DNA of 64,000 bases from Centroberyx gerrardi (lineage: Eukaryota; Chordata; Actinopteri; Beryciformes; Berycidae), in assembly GCF_048128805.1 (NCBI RefSeq), contig NC_136003.1, positions 24,477,840-24,541,839 on the forward strand, given 5' to 3'. Made by a program: the position numbers and the translations under genes. Below are positions 1 to 13,404 of this stretch, piece after piece (position 1 is the stretch's first letter; each line of letters starts with the position of its first letter). Under the pieces are notes generated by a model. That model was not told the DNA's origin and ran no database searches. It saw nothing but the letters and a program-made list of their open reading frames with translations.

Positions 1-1
1 C

Positions 2-205
2 CCTCGTCCCTTTACCGAACCCCCTCAGCCCTCCCTTAGTGTGATCCCACGTGACAAGGGCCACACGCAAACTATGCAGCCCGCCAGACCCAAGATGAAA
101 AGAGTGCACGAGCCCCGGCCCTCAGTCGGCCCGAGAGCAGCTCCTGTCCCGAAGGCCAAGATCCCGTCTCCCCGCCATGCCTTCTGTCTGCTCCTCCTAT
201 CATGA
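2..205 (+). CDS. Possible 3'-terminal coding fragment of a plus-strand gene (candidate ZNF385C)
   Basis: Reading from base 2, a proline- and basic-rich frame stays open for 67 codons and ends in TGA at 203-205; the other two plus frames stop within the first 60 bases. The sequence is low-complexity (rich in P, R, K, A) and I recognise no domain. The support is positional. In human the neighbour beyond NKIRAS2 is ZNF385C, transcribed towards NKIRAS2, which matches a plus-strand gene ending here. Two AATAAA signals at 2517 and 3035 would suit a long 3' UTR. I could not match the residues to the ZNF385 C-terminus from memory, so this may be UTR or chance. Confidence 0.25.
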   Translation, partial: PRPFTEPPQPSLSVIPRDKGHTQTMQPARPKMKRVHEPRPSVGPRAAPVPKAKIPSPRHAFCLLLLS

Positions 206-3060
206 CCTTAGGAGCAGTACCGACCTCCAGACAGTGACTGGTGCAAGGAGGTCTCTTTTATAGCCATTTCATGGGTCAACATGGTTTGGATTATGGATAT
301 TATTGTGTAATTTATTAGAGAACAAACATAGAGAAGTCTAGATGTATGTTTAGTGTGGTTGCCACAAAATAAGGTCCCTTTACTTGATGCTCTTTTAAAA
401 CATTTTTAACTTATTGGTTTTGGGGTTTTATGAAGGGTCAGCGTATCGTAGGCCGTGACAGCAGCTGAACCCAAGTCATCCTCCTGAACGGCTGGACAAG
501 ACAGGTTGACCAGCCTTTTTCAGATCCACAAGCTCAATGCAGTCAGGATCATCTGGTGTCAAATGGAATCGCACTGTATCTTGGATATGGCAGAGATCAA
601 ACAACTTTCTGGACAAGTACCCACTCTCTAGATAAACTTTTGAAGGACAAATGTGCAGGTCCTTGTCATGAGCTCATGTGGACCTATAACTGTGTCCATG
701 ATGAGGCTCCATAGCACCGTACACACCTCCAGCCCTCTCCCAAGCCGTGAACTCATATGATTAAATCATTTCCTCCTTTCTCTCTTTGTTTCTGAGTCAC
801 AGCCACAGTCATAGCCCCTCATAATTTATTTCCTGCCCTGTATCCCCAGGATTAAGCGCTCATTAAGGTCCTGAAAAGGTCAGCTTGTCAACTTGACTTT
901 GTTTCAATTTTCAAATCTGTCCCCTAGAAAAAGATTTTTGCTCTCGCCCAAGCTAGCAGCGCAAAAAACCTTTCTGCGGATATGGGTGTCTTACATTGTG
1001 AAAATGCCATTATTTCTTTTCCCTCGTGATTGATAGTTCTCCTTCCCTCCTCCTCCACCCCACTGTCCTCACCTCGTTGTTGCCCTTAAATCTCTCTTGC
1101 GTTATCTCAGCATGAGTTGATGAGGAGCAGGGAATGCCTCCCCCAGCACACACACACACACAGATACTGAAAACACACATAATGAAAAGACAAAGGAAAG
1201 GACTTGATAGGATTTCAAAGCTCAATGAAACATTCGGATGACAGTGGTTGGAGGGACTGCTCACCCAGTACTTGACTGACATCCTATTGCAGCGTCTGCA
1301 CACAGCGAGGGAGGGAACAAAGCACAGTGCCATGGCAACCACATTAAAAGCACCTTAAAACTGAGTTACTTACAAAAGCAATGAAAATTGTTTTGATGTT
1401 TATCTTTTCTGTTCTTTTTTTGCTGTAGGTGTACATTTTCACAATATCATGTCAGTTTAAGTGAGCATTTTACTTAAAAAAAAAAAAAAAAAAGAACAAT
1501 CACGTGAGAATGATCGCATTATGGTTTGTCCATGACTAAGACAAGTCTGGCTCTCAGATCTCACATTTAAAGCAATACATTCAATAAGTTTATGTTTATG
1601 ATGTTTCAGTGTGTCGATGGCTTTATCTATTCTATACTGTACACTCCCGTAACAATGTATTATGTACTCCTACACAGCCAAGGGCCAACTCTGAATTGTC
1701 AGTGAAGAGTCATTGTGAAATGATGGGCTGTCCGGATGGTACTGCCCTTGATGCTTGATGCTCATGGTCAGTCTCCGCATGTTGTGACTCTGGGCTGAAC
1801 TGTTCCATTTATAGTTGCTCTCGCGCTGCGGAGAGGCTGCTTCAGCTCAGTATGACATTGCTGTTTCACCTTTTAGTGGGAACAGGAGAACTTTTGTATG
1901 ACTTTCCACTGAGCGAACGGCGTTATGTTAGAGACAAGTGTTCTGGATAAGTGTCACAAGTGCAACATCACATGTCATATTGCTGTTCATGCCTATGTAC
2001 CGTCTCCCACCCGCCAAGCTCCACCTCCCCAACCCCACCGATACACCTCACCCCATCCCTCCCACCCACCCCCCCACCCCCACTCCCAAAATGGACACCT
2101 TTGGAGAGGTCTAATGAGGACTTGAAGCACACACACGTCAACCCTCCTTCAGTGTTTTACCCAACAACACCCACACCCAGTTACAGTAACGGAGAAAATC
2201 CTATGCATTTTCGTTGTGCAATATGTATAGTTGTCTGTGATGCAGCAGCACCATCTGTCGTGGAAACCATGTAATTGCCATCCAGTACTAGTGCTTCTCC
2301 AAAAACCTTTGATCCTACATTTCTGTTTGAGGCCCCCCGCCCCAAGTCTTTTTGGGAAAACGAAGCCACCGGGTCTCCTTGCCATACTGTACCAATGTGA
2401 TTCTCCCCAGTCGCACTACTCAGTGAACCAGCCAGCCTTTAATCTTCACTGTTTGTTTGTTTCTATCACTCAGTGGGAACTCTGACCTACAGAACTGAAA
2501 ACAACTTCTTTCTTAAAATAAAGAATCTAGAGAAGGCAGATTATATGTAGAAACCATAGAATAACTATAGAGATTTTATCAGAGTTGCTATTGTTATCTG
2601 TATCATGATGAATTGCTATCATAGAAGAGAGTAGATTATGTTATTGTAGGCTCTGTACAGCATACAGGGAAAGGAAAAATGCTTTGCTTGTTTCTTTTTT
2701 TTTTTCTTTGTTTATTTACATGGTTTTACCTACATGTTTTTTTAAAAGTACAAGAGACAAAAATATTTAAAACAAAATTCTTGAGTGAGTTTTTTTTTTC
2801 CTTGTTGAAGGTGACTGAATTAATGATGTAATTAAAGGCCTTTTCAGACAATATCCTAAACTCACGTTAGCCGGGCCTTCTCAGGGGTGACAGGTTGAGC
2901 GAATGCTAACACGACCATCCATTCAGGGCGTCCCTCCGTAGCTCCAGAGAGCAGGAAACACTGTACTTATGGGTGGAATGAAATAAGAACTTACAGTGCT
3001 GTACCGCAGAGAGGACAAGGGATGGATTTTGGACAATAAAGCTTTTAGAACTTGTAAAAA
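206..3060 (+). other. Possible 3' UTR of the upstream gene
   Basis: No convincing coding exon is visible in this stretch. It contains an A-run (1473-1492), C-rich pyrimidine sequence (about 2010-2090) and two canonical poly(A) signals, AATAAA at 2517-2522 and at 3035-3040. If the fragment at 2-205 is a real terminal exon, this is its 3' UTR with two possible cleavage sites. Otherwise it is intergenic. Confidence 0.3.
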
Positions 3061-3083
3061 ACGTTTAGATTATGTAAATATCG

Positions 3084-3084
<1 letters not shown>

Positions 3085-3118
<34 letters not shown>

Positions 3119-3136
3119 TGTATGTGTGTGTGTGTG
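3085..3136. repeat. (GT)n microsatellite
   Basis: This is a nearly perfect GT dinucleotide run, followed by a shorter imperfect GT stretch to about 3150. It lies just past the last AATAAA of the putative upstream 3' UTR. Confidence 0.95.
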
Positions 3137-4315
3137 CGTATGTTTGTGTGCTAACCCTGCATCGTGGGTGCAGTGACAATACCAATTTATTTTATTGCAG
3201 TTCTGTTAAATATTGATATTCATATGTGATTCATTTTTGACTGGCAAAGACTGGTAACATCCCAGAAGGCACTTCTTGGATTTACCTTGATATTTGAGCA
3301 ATAACAAAATGTGTATGTGTGTGTGATCAAGAAGAAACCTAAGTCAGGCAGATGATAGTTAATGAAAAACAATGATAACATGATTGCTCACATAGTTTAC
3401 ATACATCCTGAGCCAAAATAACACTCATCTACTCTCCTTTGGATGGATTTATGTGCGGTTCAGTTGAATCAAAGAAAGAGAAGAGCTTGAAAGAGAAAAC
3501 AATGCCATTTTAAATGCTATTTATTGATCAAATACTCACAGCTGAGCATGTCCCACTCTGAGTCTGGACATAGCCATCTTCTCTGCTGAAATAACAATGA
3601 CTCAGAAGTGGGATTTTATGTGTGATCTTGAGGTCTTTGGGGTTCTGTGAAAGTGTGCAACACCCTCACAGCATCTGTTCTTGTGGCAACCCAGAGGTAA
3701 ACTCATGTTCCGCCCATTTCAGGAAACAATCTGTGACTGCGGGGTTGCTGCTCTGTCGAGATACAAGGGCGAAAGAGAATGGAAATAAGTTACCAATAAG
3801 ATACCACATCTGAGCAGCGTTGCATCGATGGCACAGAGGGGAGTGATACAATAATATACTTGAGTAGCTGATGTAGTTTAGAGACAGGCTAATCTCCTTT
3901 ATCTTCAGATTATTCTCCACAGATGGCCACTACATCGTACTGTGGAAAAGCTCCAGCTAGCTACTGCAGAAAGATTAGGTGCTGAACAATGCTTGAATCC
4001 TACTGGATTATGGAACAGCACAGCCGACTGCTGTACTCAACATCTTGTGTGTTTGCCAGTCGGTACAGTGTTTCCAAAGCCAGCGCTGCCTGTTTGTCTG
4101 GTGTGCTGTGCTCCCTGTCGCCCCCTTCGACACACTGAAACCAAGCAGAGGAGCATCTGTCCGCGGACTGTTTATACTGTGATGAATCGTGACATCCAGG
4201 CATTCGGTGCTTTTCTCTATCGCACCCTATAAACGTGCTTTGCTCCATTAGCTCTGTCTTTAATTTCCAATGTCTTTGTTCATTTGAAGGTGAGCCCTTC
4301 TATGTGTGACTGGAC

Positions 4316-4316
<1 letters not shown>

Positions 4317-4349
<33 letters not shown>

Positions 4350-4357
4350 ATTGTTGT
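4317..4357. repeat. (TTG)n trinucleotide repeat
   Basis: The tract is a GTT/TTG run with one ATT interruption. It produces artificial poly-Val and poly-Asn open frames on the two strands. Confidence 0.95.
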
Positions 4358-4662
4358 CCTCTGCGCCCCAGGCCCTCACGCCTGCCCTTCCTTTGTGGAA
4401 ACGGTAGATAAGCACAATATCAAGTACGACGCGTCCTGTGGTGCCAATCAAAGGAAAGCCATGGGATCCCTGGCACTGACTGCAGCCAGTGGAATGGCAG
4501 GAGGACATGATGACCTTGGCTAAGCCATGACACCGGTGTATCCGCTGTATTGATCCATTACCTTATCTGAGCGCTCGAGATGGATGGAGTGACACCCTTA
4601 TCTCCTGTTGTGGTCTGCCACCACTCCCTCTTGCACTCAATGTCAACCCACAAAAACATAGC

Positions 4663-4665
<3 letters not shown>

Positions 4666-4714
<49 letters not shown>

Positions 4715-4738
4715 GTGTGCGTGTGTGTGTGTGTGTGT
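4666..4738. repeat. (GT)n microsatellite with GC interruptions
   Basis: This GT dinucleotide run of about 73 bp has two GTGC interruptions. The poly-His/Thr and poly-Cys/Val open frames across it are artefacts of the repeat. Confidence 0.95.
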
Positions 4739-7700
4739 GAAAGCGAGTGCACGCACACGTAGATGTACTCTAGGCCTCATATTAATATCTATGATCTTCT
4801 GTTTAAAGCAAATGGAACTTGACAAAAGATATATGATGATGTAGATGAAAATATACTATAGGAGGGGACATGGCCAGTTTTCTGTTGTGACACCTTTTCC
4901 TTAATATCCATTGTACATTTTGCTATCATGACTTTTATGATGTAACATGATAACTGTAAGGCGGAAAAAGAGATATTTTGATAAGACATTGCTGCAGCGG
5001 GATCATTCCTCCATCTGTATAGATGTTGCAAGGTTATACTTGTGAAATAAAGGCAAAGAAGGATGGAAGGAGGCAGAGGGACGAGTTGAGCAGTGAAATA
5101 AATCGATTAGTTCTTCAGCTTCCACAGTGTCTTTATTTAGTGCTTTATCGGGCTTAAAGTGTCTGTCTATTGACTGGAGGGAGACCATGTGTCAACATGT
5201 CCTCCTGCATAATGTCAAAGGTGTCAAACCCTTTCAACATGCTCGGAGAACACATCCAACACACACACACACACTGCATGGTTTAATGAGGACTATAAGC
5301 GACAACTAAGATCCCATTTTTGCACGGTTCAGTATGCCTTAAGCTTGACTTATCCCCGATTAAATCACCCTTTGCTTTCAGGCCAAATGATGTGCCTCAG
5401 ATGCTCGTGGGCAGACAGCAGGAAAACTTAACATTTGACATAACTGACGGCTTGAGGGCAAGTGACATTTCCAGCCCGCAGAAACAGCCTGATACCTAGA
5501 CAGTATAAAGGTGGCACTGACATTAAATATGCGCTCAGTGCTGTGTGGAATTGTTTCTATCCAAACCCGTGAATCCCAAGCTTCCTGATGGTGACATGGT
5601 GCTGGGAGGGGGCGCCTGTGACAAGAGGGTCAATACAGCAGCTGCCAGGGCTGAAGTCTATCATCTCCATGTGAAAAAGGGGGATAAAATCGTATTTATT
5701 TTATGTGTCCCATGGGAGAGTTGGACGCTCAGCTGCAGTCATGAGACAGCCTGTTGTGGTTGCACTGCGACGGTAAAAGGAGCATTATTGGTAGAGACAC
5801 AGGGGCATTGTCTTGTTGCCCTGTGACTGTGACAAGCAAGGGGAAATTTCTCTTTCTGCGGTCGGCGCAGGCTAATGGAAGAAGAAGGGTTCATAAATCA
5901 TACGGGCAAGTGACAAATCTATCCCTCGGTTCTGGTGTGCTCAGAGAGTGTATTTCACATTTTGTATTAGATTTTCAAGAATGTTTTTTTCTTTTTCTTT
6001 CTTTTGCTGGAGGTCAGTGCAGCCACGGAGCCATTATAGACTGTAGAATGGCTTTGGTGATCTTTGACAGGAGGATGCATTGACAGTGCAGGACGCCCAG
6101 AGCAGGAGTCTCTTTCCCTGTTTGAACTCTGGCCTTCTGTGCAGAGACATAAAAGGATCGTTATTGTGTATTGTCATAATCCAAATGTGCGATACAATAA
6201 CTGAACCATTTTGTGCGAGGCAACATCGGGCAACACTGGCTGTATTCTAGTCATTAAAAGGGACATGATTGAAATGAGATGTTACATGATAGCGCCCTGA
6301 GGGGAAACTAAGGTGAGTGCAATATCGTTTCATAAATGTTCCACTTGAGGTTTTTCTCATTAGCTTGCATTAACCTTTCCAGTCAGCGTCTCCATGTGGA
6401 AGTAGCGGATCGTTTCCTCTGCCTAAACATCTCTGACCTTGCCTCAATGGCAGCATTTTCACAACCAGTCAAAAACTGCTGCATTGCAATGCTGGTGCAA
6501 CAATTGATATGATTAACTGCGTTTTGACTCAGTAAACTGTAAAGCGTGTAGGGCAAAGTACAGTTCATCATGGGTACCTGAACTACAACATTGTTGCAAT
6601 GTTAGAAAAAAATGTTACATTCATGTTTTTGGTGCCAAAAAACGAATAAATCAGTAGCGAGTAGAAACTGCACCCCAACATTCACACTAATCAGTGTATC
6701 CCTGGCACAGTAGGGGGGCATTTCCCATGAATCTGTCTGACATGAATATTTCATTTGTTTTTGTGTGTTTTATAATTTGCATTTTGCAGGTAATCAAAAA
6801 TCATCACGTACGCTGAAATATGGTTTAATATATGACAGTTGACAGCTCACCTTGCTTCCTGGTCTCCTGTTCAGTTTTATTGAGTTTTTAGACTGAGTAA
6901 GAAACAATGGGTAACATTTTGTTTGTTTATGAGCGTTTAATTAATCTGTCCAAGGAAACCAAGAGAATACATCATAAATACAACACTGGGATTTGCTGCT
7001 TACAGGAATAAAAGGGCTGTAAATCCTCTCAAATGACAAAAAATGCTATCAAAACACATAAAATAACAGTGTACTCAGAGGAACCGAATAAATGCATCAC
7101 TTATTATCATCCCACTAAACTCATCTTGTCAATCTATCTTGATTACCATGGATATTAATATTTTACATGATGCAAAAATCAGGTAGCAGCATTGTGAAGG
7201 TAAATGAAACATGAACATTTCTAATAACTAGTTACTTGATCACCCACTTTGCAATATCCTTTCCAGTAGAACAACCCCATCCTCTCTGTATCCTGTAGGC
7301 CTACATTATGTATCTGCAGATCAGGGGCTGTTGACCTGTAATTGGACAGAATTAAGTGTATCGCCTCCACTGCGAGGAAACAAGGCACAAGTCTGTACCT
7401 TACAGACATACAGGGTATGGGACCCAATCTGATTGAAACAGTCAGTACTCTTGTCTTGAAGTGACGCACTACACTTTGGCATTAGGTGCAGGATGCCCAT
7501 CTGGATATAACTCTCTTACCACATGCATGCCCTGCTCCCAATAGAAATAATGAATTATTGTCACCATTATTATTATTGCTAATTTGAAATTTCTGTATTT
7601 TTGATTTATGCAAGTAACCAAGGTGTTTGTTGGGCCAGCCCATTTATGATTGGACAATATCTTTTTTCAGAAGCAAACTGAATATATAATAATAGTCCTT

Positions 7701-8419
7701 GTTGTCTTAAATACAAGTGCAATGTACATGTTTATAAAATAAGTATCTCAACAGCTTGTTGAAGTAATGCAATGTTTGTGCTGTAGAAACGGACATGGCA
7801 GTCTGAGTCAACTGTAGCTTTGGCAGATCTATAATTTAGTTATATTATCCAAGGATTATTTGCAGTTGCTACTAACACTGAGAAGCCACAGATATTGAGC
7901 TATAGGACAAAGACAAAGTTATTCCCTTAAAATCAACTCAAGAGAAATTAGACCCTGCATCAGAGTGTAAACAGTTACAGTTGAAGGCTTCAACAGCATC
8001 TTCCAAAGCCTTTTTTCTCAGAGACAATATGTAATTTGGTTTGGTGGACTGATTTTGCGAGAACATCCACAGTCCAACTAGAAGAGCAGAGACATCTGCT
8101 GGCCGTGAAAAAAACATACAATGTAAATTACTAGCTATCAGTGATTGTTGTTGTGTTTTTTTTAACCTTTTAAAATCCATATGTTCTATTTTCTGATTCA
8201 ACTCAACCTTTTCTTACACTCCACATTAGGGAGAGTGACCAGCCTCGGTCTGGAAGCAGCTCACCCTGCAGGCTCCCTGCTGGGTCACCGCTCAGAGGGA
8301 CGCGCTGCTGTGTTGGCTGAGCAATCATGGATGCAGAATAATTTCCATGATGAAACTGTGACTGCACTGCATTGAATTACTTCATGAATCATAGCACAAC
8401 CACTACAACCAGTCAGGCA

Positions 8420-10135
8420 CAGAAAAAAAAAAGCTTTAATTTGTTTACAAAACATGCAAACAAATATCAAGTGAACACATCTCAAAGGATATTAATATAT
8501 AAATGCACTGATATTCAACAAGAAAACACAAAGATAAAAGATGCAGATAGTGTTGATATGACGCCGGCACAGTCGCATGAATAGTCACAAAACAATGGCA
8601 ACGTATTTCCCCTTTTTGGATGAAACAAACATGAAATGCTGCACAAATTCACACCCTGAAAATAGCCAAACATTTCAGTGATCATCTAATATGTATTTAT
8701 GCAATTCTTTTTCGTTTTACAGCTGAGTGCTTGAGTAGTGACTCTTATTGCTAATATAGTGAGTCATTTCTTGAAATAATATGTCTTCTTACATGCTGTG
8801 CTCTGCAGCTTTTATTCATAACAACCAAAAAAATAATAATGAGAATAGCACCTGAGCCTGCAGAAATCCTTCTCACTTGGAGACATGATGTTATGACAAT
8901 CGCTCATCAAAACACCATTTTTTTGTCTTCTATTCAAAATCCTACAGCCTGTGCAGAAGGCAGAATGTGTTTCTGGCAAATATGTTGAAAAAAAAGGAAT
9001 GGGTTTTCTTTAAGGAATGTCAATCATTCATTGTACAACAGTCAACGTTGAATCTCAGCAGAGGACATACCAGTAGTGTAACAAATCTCCACATTAACAA
9101 ACAGCATATTTACATCATCATGCATCATCCAAACCAGCGTGGATTCTAACATTTATGTGATGAAAACATCTGCTTACATTTAATGCTTCCATATCTGATT
9201 CAGTCTGTGTATACATGCAGTAATACACGTCTGGTACTTATATTTATATACAATGAGCACCATTTGTTTGAGTATTTGTTTGATTTCATGAAAGTTTGGA
9301 TTGTCAAAGTGTCAGAGTATGAGATTAAAATGTTGATTATCAGCAGTTTGCGATTATTTACAGCCATACCAGTGAAAGAACTACCTCCCTTTTTGTATAT
9401 GGTTCCCCCATTTGAGTGCTATAAAAGGTGGTGGCAGCCTTGTGGGCAGAGCAGCGGACCACGAACAGGAAAATTGAAATTCGATCCCCGGGGCTGACAG
9501 CTCAGAGTGGAGAGAGTGTGCAGAGCGAGCAGATGGGGAAACGCTGCGGAGGCCATGAAGTGGACCAGTACCTCCTCTCCCCGACTCCTCCTGATGATGT
9601 CACCGGTGAAGATACTACACCAAGGCCTCACCAGCTCCAGCAGTGCTCATTTTGCACTGGTGCTATGTATATGTCCTTCATACTATGTATTGTACCTGTG
9701 CTGTACTGTGAATGTATGGCAACCTGTCAGCTAAATCACCAAATGCCCCATGGCTATTCCACTGGGCAATTAAAATCGTTTTGTAAAAGAATTTAGATGA
9801 ATACTCTGATTATAATTGTATCCACAGTAAAACGGGGATAACAGGTACAAACACGCCCTGTAGTCCTTAAATTTCTCATGTGATATGGCTGAAAATTTCT
9901 AATTAAAGTTAAAGATCTGCACTTTTTGCCATGTCATATTTAAATTTCACATCCAAAATAAAACAGTATTCTGCCAAAACATCATACGCTATAGAAATAC
10001 TAATGGTGCTCACTGTATATGAATGTTAATACAATCATCCTGCCTTGCTTTCTCTCATAACAATTTCTCCTCTTCCTAATAACTCACTCTCACTTTCCCT
10101 TTTGATCCCTGTTGATCCTGAGCTTGTCTGGTCCT
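8420..10135 (-). other. NKIRAS2: NKIRAS2 3' UTR (inferred extent)
   Basis: Downstream of the NKIRAS2 stop on the minus strand there is no further coding exon. Candidate minus-strand poly(A) signals are AATAAA (plus-strand TTTATT at 8811-8816) and ATTAAA (plus-strand TTTAAT at 8435-8440). The second is followed in the transcript direction by a T-run (plus-strand A-run 8423-8432), which resembles a U-rich downstream element. A tRNA-derived SINE (about 9428-9790) lies inside this UTR. The extent is inferred. Confidence 0.5.
9428..9790 (+). mobile_element. tRNA-derived SINE (plus-strand orientation)
   Basis: The first 70 bases look like a decayed tRNA. An A-box-like TGTGGGCAGAG is followed by a B-box-like ATTCGATCCCC at about 9478-9488, the usual spacing for an internal RNA polymerase III promoter. 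A non-tRNA body follows, and the right part near 9760-9790 is AT-rich. This structure is typical of fish tRNA SINEs. The right boundary is uncertain and no target duplication was identified. It sits antisense within the inferred NKIRAS2 3' UTR. Confidence 0.55.
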
Positions 10136-13100
10136 TCAGCTGTCTACAGAGCCGCTCCCCTTATTCTTGTTGCGGCTGAGGGGGAAAGTGGACTTGCTCT
10201 GCGGCTGGGTCATCTTGCTGGCCAGGTAGACAAAGGGCTCAATTAGAGTGCGCCGATCGACCACCGACACCTCCCACAGGCGCACCTTCTCAGTCTTAGC
10301 CCAGTTCTGGGCCATGTTAGAGTCCACTCTCCTCTCCTCCTGCTTGTCCAGCTTGTTACCCAGCACCACAATGGTCACCTGTGGATCAGCAATATCACAT
10401 CAGTGGAATCTCTAGTACTGCTCATTGTGCACCTTCACTATATCTACTATATCTCAGCTGTAACTATGGCATACTCCATTTTGCTGAAGATAGGCTTACT
10501 GTGCATGTTTGGCAGACAACAAGTTCTCTGTTTCCTCTATTTAAGGGAAATTAACATTCCAATTAAGAATTCATAGTTGTTATTGTGATGGTCTAGGACG
10601 GCCCAATCAATATTTGTGAACATGAACAACTCTCTCCCAAAGCCAGAAACCAGAGAACTAAAAATTTAAATCTGTCATGTCTTCGAGATGTAAAATCTGG
10701 AGCTCTTCTTAAATTGACTGGTTTCCCAATATGAGTACAAACATGATGCAACTTGCAAAAGCAAGATGACAATGGTGACTGAGAAGTTGATGACTATTAT
10801 TATTAATATTAAATTGAGAGGATCTCAATTTTGATGTGGCGTGTTCTGCACAATTGTAGTTTACCAATGATATATACATGCAATTAACAAAACAGCTACC
10901 AGTAGTTTGGTTTATAAGCATATACTGGTACCAGAGTAAGTTTAACAAGATCTTCTGTTTTGCAATGTGTCTGTTACATAAACTACAATTTATGATAAAG
11001 ACGATCGGTCCTTCATTCCTTGCCTATAATTGAATCGTATTTTTAGAAAAGGAAGTGTTCAGGAAACGTGTTCAGTCTGTGTGGGAGTTATTTCAGTACC
11101 ACATTCTGAGTGGTATCTATTACATTTGGGACTGATGGAGTATAGCATTGCAGCTACAGGCTGATTTCTGCATTTCCTGTGGGAAAAAGTCCAAAAATAA
11201 GCCAAATTCATCCTCCACACCTTCAGAAGACAAATTCAAAGCACCGGATGTTCATGAGTGCATGTTTCAAATGCAGTAATGTTGGAGATTCATAAGGATC
11301 CTAAAATCGCTAATACAGAGACTAGCAATTTCTCTGGACATTTCGGGGTCCCTCTAGTTTGGTCTAACACCCCCTCCATGAGCCCCTGATTCACCTTACA
11401 AAACATACAGACATGTTCGGTCCTCACCTCTTTCTTATCTCTGTGACGGTCAATGTCCTTCTTCAGTGCCTCCATTCGCTTGAAGGACTCTTTACTGTCG
11501 ATGCTGTAGACAAGTACGAAGCCATCAGCAAAAGAGTAGTAATGTCGAGGAAACTCCATTCCGTCCCGGAGGCCCCGAGTGTCGTAGAAGCGCACCTGCT
11601 CTCGCGTGCCACGGTCCGTTTCTATGGAGCCGATGTAGATGTCCTCCAACGTCTCCATGGGCTCAGAACCTAACAGTGGACAAATAAAGCTAGGTATAGG
11701 ACTGTTGCATATACTGTGATATACTATACAGGTATTAGGAGGATTGTTTGTGTCATCAAATCACTGACTTGGAACGATTAATATGAAATGCATTTTTTGT
11801 ATTTCATTATATAGTACATGAGCACTTTCACAGCTTTCAGATGTGCTGTGCTCTGTGTGTAGTTCCTCAATATTCCATTGCAGCATCTTTTTATAAACCA
11901 AAGTTTGTGCATTTTTGAGAATTTTACAAGGTTATTAACCAAAAATAAAGCATTTTACTGCATGTTTGACAACTAACACTGCACTCAACAATGTCTCCAT
12001 ATGCATAGTCATTTACTTGCGTATATACTTGTACTGTATATATACATAAGTGTAAGTGTAAGTCCTTAATGTGTTAACATTCAATTCTGCAATTTAAATA
12101 TCCTACTCATATGACATTGGACAGTTCTGTTTAATCTACTAGTACTGAAGACTACTACTACTTTACCTGAGAGTTTGTTCATCCCTTAATCTGTGACATC
12201 CTGCTGATGCACAACTCCATAAAGGATGGATTACTAAAAATCTAAAATGTGACTGAAAGCAGCCAGAGTGATTTATGGGGATAAGTTCAGACGTACTGTT
12301 AGTTCTACTATAAACAGAGCTAAGCTGCATGGAAAAGCTTGAATTATCTAAGACAATCATATGGCTGGTGTCACTAAAATGTGAGTACATAGTCCATAAC
12401 CAGGTGAGGTGGCTCTCCATACAGAAATATGACTTAGTGAAGTGTTAAACCATCAGAAGCACTCACCATGCTCACTTTGAAGGTTTAAGGAAATTTGTCA
12501 AGCCAGTTGCTGTTATGTCTTTGTCTATGGACAAAGATTTCTATTATTTATTCAGCACAAAATTCCCAAGTTGTCCCGTGACAGGTCTATTGCTATACTG
12601 AACATTTCAAATGCCACATTTCCACATCTCTGCACACTGTCTGTCACAGGTGACCTTATTCCCAGTGGAATACAACAGATGGTCAGAGGTTTTCCTGCCA
12701 AAATCAATGGTCTCATCACTCTCATGGCACTAGATGGGAAATTTGGTCTGATGAAAACAAAGTTAGAATAATTACCTGAAGAAAATAAAAACATGGTAAA
12801 TGTCTGAGGCTTTGATGGAGTAAAACTGCAAATTTTCAGCGCAGAGACTTTGTCACCTGTCAATGGACTGTGTCATACTACATATGGTGACACCATTGAT
12901 ATGATGGACTATCAGTGGAACAACTTGAGCATATAAATCTATAGAACATCACAGATGAGAGTCTTAGTTCTCTGGCTTCCACCTTTTGGAGCAAGTTGAT
13001 TATGTGTTGTAATCACCTAGACTGTAACTTGAATATTTATTCTTATGTTGTTATTCCCATTTGCAACCAAATACATAGTACATAGAGATGTTTTTGCTTG

Positions 13101-13404
13101 AACATACCACTCTCTCAGCGAGAGCCACTGTGTAAACTGTGACTATCAAATGCCCAACCTGCAACAACAACGGCGTTTGCAACCAACTATGATTGTGATC
13201 AAAGCACGTCAGGTTTGAATGCGGCCCCTGGACGCACTGACCTCTAAACAAGAACAACCGTGTAAGCTATGACTATAAAATGTGATGCATGAAATGTGTG
13301 AATGACCTACCTGCAACATGATTGGCATACAGTAGTTGCTCCAAGACAGCAGTTTTGCCAACTGCAGCCAGGCCACACACCACCACTTTACAGCTTTTGC
13401 CCAT
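10136..13404 (-). CDS. NKIRAS2: NF-kB inhibitor-interacting Ras-like protein 2 (kappaB-Ras2)
   Basis: This is an atypical small Ras-like GTPase which, in mammals, binds IkB and slows its degradation, restraining NF-kB; it is also linked to Ral signalling. There are three coding exons on the minus strand: 13404-13311, 11669-11428 and 10378-10136. All have GT-AG junctions and join in phase to 192 aa (human about 191). The P-loop reads GLAAVGKT, with Ala at both positions equivalent to Ras G12 and G13. Switch II reads YDTRGLRDG, with Leu where Ras has Gln61; this is a hallmark of kappaB-Ras. The later motif is LGNKLD, and there is no C-terminal CAAX prenylation box. A non-coding first exon probably ends at 13821 (CAG|GTGAG on the minus strand). 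The gene is head-to-head with DNAJC7. The family's NKIRAS1 paralogue is the only alternative; synteny and the C-terminal sequence favour NKIRAS2. Confidence 0.96.

Larger units (their letters stand above)
3061..8420. other. Gene-poor interval with microsatellites
   Basis: I find no supportable coding exon here. The open frames are short and several merely span simple repeats. It holds a (GT)n tract (3085-3136), an interrupted (TTG)n tract (4317-4357) and a long (GT)n tract with GC variants (4666-4738). A short exon-like segment at about 8228-8375 is treated as a finding, not as a gene. Confidence 0.6.

Noticed and set aside
4558-4825. Open frames with His/Thr or Cys/Val runs
   Set aside because: They are produced by the (GT)n repeat.
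9428-9500. A possible functional tRNA gene
   Set aside because: The A and B boxes are degenerate, the acceptor stem does not pair, and a long non-tRNA body follows, so a SINE is the better reading.
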